From: an uncultured Lachnospiraceae bacterium
Lineage (GTDB): Bacteria > Bacillota > Clostridia > Lachnospirales > Lachnospiraceae
Direction: 5' to 3'
NCBI GenBank assembly: GCA_902796375.1
Contig: CADBOW010000037.1
Coordinates: forward strand, 1 to 6,306
Length of the DNA: 6,306 nt
Below the pieces are notes generated by a model. That model did no database searches. It worked only from the letters and a program-made list of their open reading frames with translations, and was not told the DNA's origin. The first letter of the stretch is position 1. Each line of letters starts with the position of its first letter. The position numbers and the translations under genes are program-made. Positions 1 through 5,702 of this stretch are shown here, piece after piece.

Positions 1-3000
1 CTGCCGCATCAGACTGTCATCCGCATGAACCCTGCAGCGAAGCGGAACTCCTTTCTTCTCCTCCTTCAGCTGGACAAAGACCTGCGATCCTCCCGGATGC
101 TCCCGCAGCAGGTTCTGCAGCTGATCGCGTACCGACCTAAACTCATTCATGTTCGGGATCAGGATCCAGAGCTCCTTCCCTTCATCCTCCATCTGCGTTT
201 TCACAGAATCGAAGGAACGGATCTCCGACGCCAGAAGCTTTCCCTCCTCCTCTGAAATGGATGCGCGCCCGCTGACGATGATGCCCCGGTTCTTCTCCAG
301 CAGCATCCGGGCTCCGTCATAAACCTTCGGGAACACCACCACCTCGATCTGTCCGAACAGATCCTCCAGCGTCACAAAGGCCATGGCCTCGTTGTTCCGC
401 GTCATTTTCACATTGATCTGCTCCACCAGTCCGCAGAGGGTATAATTCATATTATCCTTTGCAACCGATATGCCTGTGTCCTCCTCCGGGATAAAATCCA
501 GAGTACTGGCCGTGGCGTACCGGTCGATCAGCTCCTTATAGGAATCCAGGGGATGGCCGCTGACATAGATCCCCAGCACTTCCTTCTCCCGTTCCAGGAT
601 CTCCTCCTTCGGAAATTCCGGCATATTCGGGTAGGTGATCTTGGTCTTCTCCAGCTCCTCCTCACCCAGGAATTCCATCAGAGACATCTGTCCGGTCATG
701 CTCCGCTTCTTCTCCGCATTGACCTGATCGATGATCTCCGGATAGATCAGATTCATCTGCCGGCGATTCCTGCCGAAGCTGTCAAATGCACCTGCGAAAA
801 TGAAGCTCTCGATGGTCCTCTTATTTGCTTCCTTGTTGGACAGCCGGCGGATAAAATCGGTGAGATCCGTAAAGGGACCGTTCGTCTCCCGCTCCCGCAG
901 AATCTCCTCCACCACGCTGTCGCCCACGGAACGGATGGCAGACATGCCATACCGGATCCCTTCGCCGTCCACGGAGAATTCTCCTCTTCCGCAGTTTACA
1001 TCCGGTGGAAGCATGCGGATCCCCATCCGCTTCACCGCCTCGATGTAATTCGCCATCTTCGGCGCATTGCTCCGGACCGAGGTCAGAAGGGCCGCCATGA
1101 AATCCAGGGGATAATAGCAGCGAAGATACGCCGTTTCATATGCAACCACTGCATAAGCCGCAGCATGGGATTTGTTAAATGCATAGCTGGCGAAGGCCGC
1201 CATCTCATCAAATATCTTATTTGCGGTTGCTTCATCCACACCGTTTTTGATGCAGCCCGGTACTCCCAGCTCCGCATTTCCGTAGACGAAATACTCCCGC
1301 TCCTTGGCCATAACGTCCGCCTTCTTCTTGGACATGGCACGGCGCACCAGATCCGACCGGCCCAGAGAGTATCCGGCCAGCTTCATAACGATCTGCATTA
1401 CCTGCTCCTGGTAGACGATACAGCCGTAGGTGGGCTTCAGAATATCCTCCAGCAGCGGAGTATCATAGGTCACTTCCTCCGGATGGGACTGTGCCTTGAC
1501 ATATTGCGGAATGAAATCCATAGGCCCCGGCCGATAGAGGGAGATCCCGGCGATCACATCCTCCATGTTCCTGGGGCGGAGCTCCCGCATGAAGGAACGC
1601 ATACCCGAGCTCTCCAGCTGGAACACGCCCTCCGTCTTTCCCTCGGAGATCATTTCATATACCTTCGGATCATCCATATCCAGGTGATCCATGTCCAGCT
1701 CGATGCCGATCCGTTCCTTCACGGAGTTTACCGCATTCTGGATCACGGTCAGGGTACGGATCCCCAGGAAGTCCATTTTCAGGAGTCCCAGCTCCTCTAT
1801 GGTGGTCATGTTATACTGGGTTGTTACCGCGTCGCTGTTCTTGCAGAGGGGAACGTAGTCTACGATGGGCTCCCGTCCGATCACCACGCCTGCTGCATGC
1901 ATGGAGGCATGCCGCGGAAGGCCCTCCAGCTGCCGGGCCATATCCACCAGGTAACGGACATCCTCATTTTCCTCATAGAATTTCCGGAAATCCCCGCTCT
2001 TCTCCAGCGCAAGGCCTATGGTCATCCCGATCTCCATGGGAATGGACTTTGCAACCATATCACAGGTTTTATAGGGGATATCCAGCGCACGGCCCACATC
2101 ACGGATACAGTTTCGCGCAGCCAGTGTTCCGAAGGTGACGATCTGTACCACCATTTCCTCGCCGTACTTCTTCGTCACATAATCGATCACCTCCTGCCGG
2201 CGTTCATCCGCAAAATCCACGTCTATATCCGGCATGGTCACACGTTCCGGATTCAGGAAGCGTTCAAACAGAAGGTCATAGCGGATGGGGTCGATATTCG
2301 TGATCCGCAGGGCGTAGGATACGATGCTGCCCGCTGCCGAGCCACGTCCCGGTCCCACCACGATGCCCACGCTTCTGGCATACTTTATAAAATCCCATAC
2401 GATCAGGAAATAATCCACGAAGCCCATGTCCGTGATGACAGACAGCTCATACTCCATCCGTTCCTTCAGCTCCGGGGTCACCGGATCATAACGGGTGGCA
2501 AGCCCCGCCTCACAGAGTGCCCGGAGATAGCTCTCTGCGGTATAACCTGCGGGCACGTCGAATCTGGGGATCTTATGCTCCCCGAATACGATATTCACAT
2601 TGCACCGGTCGGCGATCTTCTGTGTATTTGCCAGCGCCTCCGGAGCATAGGGGAAAAGGGATGCCATTTCCTCTTTGCTTTTCAGGTAGTACTGACCGCC
2701 GGTATAACGCATACGGTCTTCCTCCTGCACCTTCCGGTTCGTCTGAATGCACAGGAGGATATCATGGGCCTCCCAGTCCTCCGCATAGATATAGTGGGAG
2801 TCATTTGTACAGACCAGAGGGATTCCGGTTTCCTTCGACAGACGCATCACGCCCTGATTGACCAGACTGTCCAGCTCCAGGCCGTGATCCTGCATTTCCA
2901 GGAAATAATTCTCCTCTCCGAAGGTATCCCGATACCAGAGCGCAGTCTTCACCGCCTCCTCATAGAGTCCCCTGCGAAGATTCACTGCCACCTCTCCCTG

Positions 3001-3471
3001 CAGACAGGCTGACAGGCAGATGATCCCTTCATGATATTCCTGAAGCACCTCCCGGTCCACGCGGGGCTTATAGTAGAAGCCCTCCGTGAAGCCTTTGGAA
3101 ACGATCTTGGACAGATTCCGGTATCCTTCATCCGTCTCCGCCAGCAGGATCAGATGATAGTATCTGTCATCACTCTTGGTGATCTCCCGGTCGAACCGGG
3201 AACCCGGGGACACATATACCTCGCAGCCGATGATGGGCTTGATCCCCTCCTTCCTGCATGCCTTGTAGAAGTCGATGGCTCCATACATGACGCCGTGATC
3301 CGTAATGGCAAGTGAATCAAAACCCAGCTCTTTGGCCCGTTTCACCAGAGGCTTGATCTTGGCGGAGCCGTCCAGCAGACTGAATTCCGTATGCACATGA
3401 AGATGCGCGAAGGAGATCTCAGCCTTCGTCAGGTTCTCTGTATTCAGATTTTCGGAAGTATCCGCTCCCAT
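1..3471 (-). CDS. dnaE: DNA polymerase III alpha subunit (DnaE), 3' end cut by the window
   Basis: Replicative DNA polymerase catalytic subunit (C-family), which acts at the cytoplasmic replication fork. 1157 codons are read without a stop, close to the full family length of about 1150-1170, so only a short tail is missing. Seen in order: an N-terminal PHP domain (H25-x-H27 with S31; T57-D-H-G60; conserved D-x-H in TNDSHYI); the polymerase core with catalytic-type aspartates D415 and D417 in PDIDVDF and D567 in KMDFLG, plus the YQEQVMQI and RRAMSKKK blocks; a helix-hairpin-helix near residue 849 (IRSVGDS); an internal clamp-binding motif QMSLM at 928-932; and an OB fold at roughly 1005-1070. 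The ATG at 3471 has AGAGG 7 bases upstream. An ATG five bases earlier is out of frame and stops after 10 codons. Clostridia usually also carry PolC, so this enzyme may share fork work with it. It is probably co-transcribed with the DUF5662-like gene 28 bases upstream. Confidence 0.97.
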   Translation of the reverse strand, partial: MGADTSENLNTENLTKAEISFAHLHVHTEFSLLDGSAKIKPLVKRAKELGFDSLAITDHGVMYGAIDFYKACRKEGIKPIIGCEVYVSPGSRFDREITKSDDRYYHLILLAETDEGYRNLSKIVSKGFTEGFYYKPRVDREVLQEYHEGIICLSACLQGEVAVNLRRGLYEEAVKTALWYRDTFGEENYFLEMQDHGLELDSLVNQGVMRLSKETGIPLVCTNDSHYIYAEDWEAHDILLCIQTNRKVQEEDRMRYTGGQYYLKSKEEMASLFPYAPEALANTQKIADRCNVNIVFGEHKIPRFDVPAGYTAESYLRALCEAGLATRYDPVTPELKERMEYELSVITDMGFVDYFLIVWDFIKYARSVGIVVGPGRGSAAGSIVSYALRITNIDPIRYDLLFERFLNPERVTMPDIDVDFADERRQEVIDYVTKKYGEEMVVQIVTFGTLAARNCIRDVGRALDIPYKTCDMVAKSIPMEIGMTIGLALEKSGDFRKFYEENEDVRYLVDMARQLEGLPRHASMHAAGVVIGREPIVDYVPLCKNSDAVTTQYNMTTIEELGLLKMDFLGIRTLTVIQNAVNSVKERIGIELDMDHLDMDDPKVYEMISEGKTEGVFQLESSGMRSFMRELRPRNMEDVIAGISLYRPGPMDFIPQYVKAQSHPEEVTYDTPLLEDILKPTYGCIVYQEQVMQIVMKLAGYSLGRSDLVRRAMSKKKADVMAKEREYFVYGNAELGVPGCIKNGVDEATANKIFDEMAAFASYAFNKSHAAAYAVVAYETAYLRCYYPLDFMAALLTSVRSNAPKMANYIEAVKRMGIRMLPPDVNCGRGEFSVDGEGIRYGMSAIRSVGDSVVEEILRERETNGPFTDLTDFIRRLSNKEANKRTIESFIFAGAFDSFGRNRRQMNLIYPEIIDQVNAEKKRSMTGQMSLMEFLGEEELEKTKITYPNMPEFPKEEILEREKEVLGIYVSGHPLDSYKELIDRYATASTLDFIPEEDTGISVAKDNMNYTLCGLVEQINVKMTRNNEAMAFVTLEDLFGQIEVVVFPKVYDGARMLLEKNRGIIVSGRASISEEEGKLLASEIRSFDSVKTQMEDEGKELWILIPNMNEFRSVRDQLQNLLREHPGGSQVFVQLKEEKKGVPLRCRVHADDSLMRQ

Positions 3472-3499
3472 TCCATTTCCTCTTTCATCTCTTAGTAAG

Positions 3500-4093
3500 T
3501 TATATGCTCCGGCTCCGTTTCTTTCTGTTATACCTGCGGTATGCCTTCATATACCTTCTTGCATATTCAAATGCCGCATCCTCGCCTTCCTCCGCCAGCT
3601 TCGTAAGAAGCAGGGTCAGCTTCTGCTCGGAATAGGGATGAAGCATCACCTTGCTCTTGCCCCGGTTGAAGTAATTCAGTGCGGAGACATCCGTATAGTC
3701 CGATCCCTGATAGATCTTGCTTGCGGCTACGCGGTCGCAGAACATTTCCACGATATAATTATCGGGCATTTTCATCCCCACCATTCCGCAGCCCTTCCTC
3801 TTAATGTCATAATCCACCCAGTACTCCAGATGATGCTTGTTCCTGCCCTTATGATGGAGCCAGGCCGTGGTTACGCCCTTATCCTCCCGTTCCGCATCAT
3901 TGGGGCTCCGATTGCCCTGGTAATATTTCACACCCATCAGGAACTCAGCCGGTCCGTATTTCGAAAGGTCATGAAGGATCCCCTGCCGGTAAAGCCCGCA
4001 GCGGAAACAGTTCTTCCCCACCTCCAGCTTGTGGCGGCTGATGGTCTGAAAATGATGATATGCATTTGAAAGATACTTCTTCAGATCCGGCAT
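3500..4093 (-). CDS. DUF5662-like protein with HD-type histidine/aspartate pattern, upstream of dnaE
   Basis: 197-residue soluble protein with no signal peptide or membrane segment. I recognise it as resembling the DUF5662 family, common in Firmicutes and of unknown function. Visible conserved-looking residues are H21, H41-D42 (in ILHDLSKYGP), H80-H81, H87-H88 and D120 (in MFCDRVAAS). The order H...HD...D, with extra histidines between, resembles HD-superfamily metal-dependent phosphohydrolases; that likeness is inference. The C-terminus is very basic (YRRYNRKKRSRS). C29 and C32 form one CxxC pair. The start at 4093 is chosen because AAGGAGG sits 5 bases before it. A longer frame from 4153 would run through the promoter. 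dnaE begins 28 bases after the TAA stop with no terminator between, so the two form one transcription unit. The function and any link to replication are unknown. Some homologues may carry unrelated automatic names. Confidence 0.88.
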   Translation of the reverse strand: MPDLKKYLSNAYHHFQTISRHKLEVGKNCFRCGLYRQGILHDLSKYGPAEFLMGVKYYQGNRSPNDAEREDKGVTTAWLHHKGRNKHHLEYWVDYDIKRKGCGMVGMKMPDNYIVEMFCDRVAASKIYQGSDYTDVSALNYFNRGKSKVMLHPYSEQKLTLLLTKLAEEGEDAAFEYARRYMKAYRRYNRKKRSRSI

Positions 4094-4098
4094 AAAAT

Positions 4099-4105
4099 CC
4101 TCCTT
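4099..4105 (-). promoter_or_regulatory. Shine-Dalgarno site of the DUF5662-like gene
   Basis: AAGGAGG, a near-perfect anti-16S match, lies 5 bases before the ATG at 4093. It decides the start: the in-frame upstream ATG at 4153 has no such site and falls inside the promoter. Confidence 0.85.
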
Positions 4106-4130
4106 CCGGGACCCGGGACGACACAGAACC

Positions 4131-4159
4131 ATTATAGCAAAAGTCCTCTGCATTTACAA
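4131..4159 (-). promoter_or_regulatory. Vegetative (sigma-A type) promoter for the DUF5662-like gene and dnaE
   Basis: The -35 box is TTGTAA (4159-4154, 4 of 6 consensus matches), followed by a 17-base spacer and a perfect TATAAT (4136-4131). A TG one base before the -10 box makes it an extended -10 (TGCTATAAT). The expected transcription start is near 4124, giving a leader of about 30 bases before the ATG at 4093. The promoter lies directly after the tRNA terminator, so the dnaE unit is insulated from upstream transcription. I saw no operator or riboswitch. Confidence 0.85.
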
Positions 4160-4199
4160 AGTGAAAAGAGGTGTAATTCATTTCTGAACCACACCTCTT
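4160..4199 (-). terminator. Intrinsic terminator of the tRNA-Thr transcript
   Basis: Read on the minus strand, a 15-bp stem starts with AAGAGGTGT and closes with ACACCTCTT (arms 4199-4185 and 4180-4166). The inner part is GGTTCA pairing with TGAATT, including two G-U pairs. The stem is capped by a GAAA tetraloop (4184-4181) and followed by TTTTCACTTT. The run of T residues is short and interrupted but the stem is long. The plus strand has no T run on the other side, so it should act in one direction only. It begins 7 bases after the tRNA. Confidence 0.88.
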
Positions 4200-4206
4200 C
4201 AATCCG

Positions 4207-4279
4207 AGCTTCCGATGGGACTCGAACCCACGATCTATTGATTACGAATCAATCGCTCTACCGACTGAGCCACGGAAGC
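4207..4279 (-). tRNA. tRNA-Thr, anticodon CGU
   Basis: 73-base cloverleaf. The acceptor stem is GCTTCCG/CGGAAGC (7 bp, perfect), the D stem GCTC/GAGC with loop AGTCGGTA, the anticodon stem ATTGA/TCAAT with loop TTCGTAA, the variable loop AGATC, and the T stem GTGGG/CCCAT (one G-U) with loop TTCGAGT. The discriminator is T. The anticodon CGT (4246-4244) reads ACG codons for threonine; dnaE uses ACG for its residues T15, T28 and T57. The 3' CCA is not encoded, so a CCA-adding enzyme and RNase Z-type processing are expected. No duplicated 3' end was noticed nearby, so there is no sign of an integrated element. Confidence 0.97.
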
Positions 4280-4290
4280 AAGCGAGTTGA

Positions 4291-4319
4291 ATTTTACCAT
4301 ATTTTATCCTTCAACGCAA
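4291..4319 (-). promoter_or_regulatory. Probable tRNA-Thr promoter
   Basis: The -35-like TTGCGT (4319-4314, three of six consensus bases) is followed by a 17-base spacer and TAAAAT (4296-4291), preceded by TGG to give an extended -10. The expected start near 4284 leaves a leader of only about five bases before the tRNA. A second TAAAAT at 4306-4301 lacks a good -35. Bases 4280-4391 hold nothing else coding. Confidence 0.6.
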
Positions 4320-4391
4320 GAGTTGATTCCGGAAAGATGAAAACAACACGATCCGCTCCGGAAAATCCTCCGAAACAGCCGCAAGCGTCTC

Positions 4392-5501
4392 TTACTCAAA
4401 CGGAAAATGATACGGAAGTCCCAGTTCATCCCGGATCGCCAGGATATCCTTACGTACCCCCTCTCCCACCGGCACTCCCCTGTCTTTGCGGAACTGCCAG
4501 ATATCATATTCCTTCTCTCCTGCCGTATAGATCCGGCTTTCCCCGGGTGCCTTCTTCGATGCCCGCAGCGCACGGCAGATATCACCGGCTGTCTTCCGGA
4601 ACACCTCCCGTCCCACAAATGCATCCGGATCCACAACGAAAAAGAAATGTCCCAGATGATACATTTGCGGCTTCCCGTCTCCTGACACACCGGAAAGTGC
4701 CTTCATAAACTCTCCCCCCGAGAGTGCCGCCGACAGGATCTCAACCACTGCCGCATATCCATAACCCTTGTAGCCCGCCAGTTCTTCGCCGATGCCGCCC
4801 AGGGGCGTCAGCGCCGCGGTTCCGTCTACCAGTCTTTCCAGAATCTCCGCACTGTCCGTAAGTGCCTCTCCCGTATCCGAGATCACCGTTCCTGCCGGTG
4901 TCGGTTTTCCTTCCCGCGCATAATACTCCACGCGTCCTCTCTGAACGATGGAGGTTGCACAATCCAGGCAGAAGGGAAACTCCTCATCCGTGGGGAGGGA
5001 GAAGGTCAGCGGGTTGGTCCCCATCATATTCTCCACGCCGAAGGTGGGAGCGATGGAAGGACGTGCATTGGTTCCCGTGATCCCCACCAGGCCTTCTTTG
5101 CTGGCCATGGTGGTCCAGTAACCGGCGATCCCGTAATGGGTGGAATTCCGGATCGCACCGCCGGCCATGCCATACTGCTTCGCCTTTTCGATCAGCATTT
5201 TCATCATGCGATGACTGGCTACCATACCCATCCCGTCATGTGCATCCATGACCACCGTGGTGGGCGTCTCCTTCACGATCTCCAGCTCCGTTACAGGGAG
5301 CAGAGTCCCCTTTTTGATCCGGTCGATATAGATCGGCTTAAACCGGTTACAGCCGTGGCTCTCAATTCCCCGCCGGTCCGATTCCAGCAGTACATCCGCA
5401 CAGATCACGGCATCCTTCTCCGGTACACCGTATCCCTTAAAAGCATCTATCATAAACCGGTTCATCAGATCCCACGGTACAAATGGTCTTGTCTCCTGCA
5501 T
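4392..5501 (-). CDS. Malate/L-lactate dehydrogenase-family (Ldh_2, AllD-like) NAD(P)-dependent oxidoreductase
   Basis: Cytosolic oxidoreductase of the Ldh_2 family, which interconverts 2-hydroxy and 2-oxo acids with NAD(P)H (malate, lactate, ureidoglycolate, sulfolactate and 2,3-diketogulonate in different members). It has 369 residues, slightly above the usual 330-360. Family blocks seen in order: R44-G-I-E-S-H49 (usual RGxxSHG); NSTHYGIAGYW with the probable catalytic H122; GTNPLTFSLPT at 161-171; LDCATSIVQRG at 179-189; and GYKGYGYA at 243-250, followed by VEILSAALSGG. All look intact. The ATG at 5501 has GGAGGAG 6 bases upstream. The gene stands alone: the neighbours do not suggest a pathway, so the substrate cannot be assigned and no symbol is given. 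The 201-base upstream gap contains a candidate promoter. No convincing terminator lies between its TAA and the tRNA, so some read-through into the tRNA is possible. Confidence 0.93.
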   Translation of the reverse strand: MQETRPFVPWDLMNRFMIDAFKGYGVPEKDAVICADVLLESDRRGIESHGCNRFKPIYIDRIKKGTLLPVTELEIVKETPTTVVMDAHDGMGMVASHRMMKMLIEKAKQYGMAGGAIRNSTHYGIAGYWTTMASKEGLVGITGTNARPSIAPTFGVENMMGTNPLTFSLPTDEEFPFCLDCATSIVQRGRVEYYAREGKPTPAGTVISDTGEALTDSAEILERLVDGTAALTPLGGIGEELAGYKGYGYAAVVEILSAALSGGEFMKALSGVSGDGKPQMYHLGHFFFVVDPDAFVGREVFRKTAGDICRALRASKKAPGESRIYTAGEKEYDIWQFRKDRGVPVGEGVRKDILAIRDELGLPYHFPFE

Positions 5502-5507
5502 ACTTGT

Positions 5508-5514
5508 CTCCTCC
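5508..5514 (-). promoter_or_regulatory. Shine-Dalgarno site of the Ldh_2-family gene
   Basis: GGAGGAG lies 6 bases before the ATG at 5501 and supports that start. The next in-frame methionine is residue 13, which would remove conserved N-terminal sequence. Confidence 0.8.
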
Positions 5515-5583
5515 GCTCTATGTTCTGTTCAATTCATTTCCCGATGCCGTATCCCAGCGCCATAAGCTCAGCCGGACGCCTTT

Positions 5584-5598
5584 CCTGCATAGTGCAGG
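5584..5598 (-). repeat. Short perfect inverted repeat in the ldh leader
   Basis: CCTGCA-CTA-TGCAGG on the minus strand: two 6-base arms and a 3-base loop, flanked more widely by CGCC and GGCG. It sits between the candidate ldh promoter and the ldh start. No T run follows, so it is not a terminator. It could be a small RNA hairpin in the leader or a regulator binding site, or it could be chance; the sequence does not decide. Confidence 0.4.
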
Positions 5599-5665
5599 CG
5601 GGGATCACATTCTCCGATCTCCCGGTCATCGTCGCAGGCCGAACCTCGTTGCGCCTCCTCTTCAT

Positions 5666-5695
5666 ATTGTACCCGAATTCCATGGGTAAAAGCAA
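5666..5695 (-). promoter_or_regulatory. Candidate promoter for the Ldh_2-family gene
   Basis: TTGCTT (5695-5690, three of six consensus bases), an 18-base spacer and TACAAT (5671-5666, five of six). The expected start near 5659 gives a leader of about 158 bases before the ATG at 5501, which is long for a simple metabolic gene. It begins only 7 bases after the rhodanese stop. The weak -35 keeps confidence moderate. Confidence 0.45.
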
Positions 5696-5702
5696 TACAG
5701 AG

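Noticed and set aside
553..3012. Plus-strand 819-codon open frame
   Set aside because: It is the exact in-register antisense of dnaE, its product is low-complexity in character (rich in H, I, L, R) with no recognisable domain, and no Shine-Dalgarno site was noticed at its start. dnaE motifs explain the region fully.
3444..3476. ATG at 3476 as an alternative dnaE start
   Set aside because: It is out of frame with dnaE and reaches TGA after 10 codons. Its spacing from AGAGG is too short, while the ATG at 3471 has proper spacing.
3638..4069. Plus-strand frame of 143 codons opposite the DUF5662-like gene
   Set aside because: It is antisense to a gene with a clear promoter, ribosome site and family resemblance, and shows no motif of its own.
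4207..4279. tRNA-Thr as an attachment site for an integrated element
   Set aside because: No second copy of the tRNA 3' end, integrase or phage-like gene was noticed in the window, and both flanks are compact and native-looking.
4356..4391. Possible ldh terminator (CGGA...TCCG) downstream of the stop
   Set aside because: The stem is only 4 bp and there is no continuous T run next to it.
4304..4690. Minus-strand 128-codon frame overlapping the end of the Ldh_2 gene
   Set aside because: It is an alternative frame of the Ldh_2 C-terminus, runs through the tRNA promoter, and has no supporting motif.
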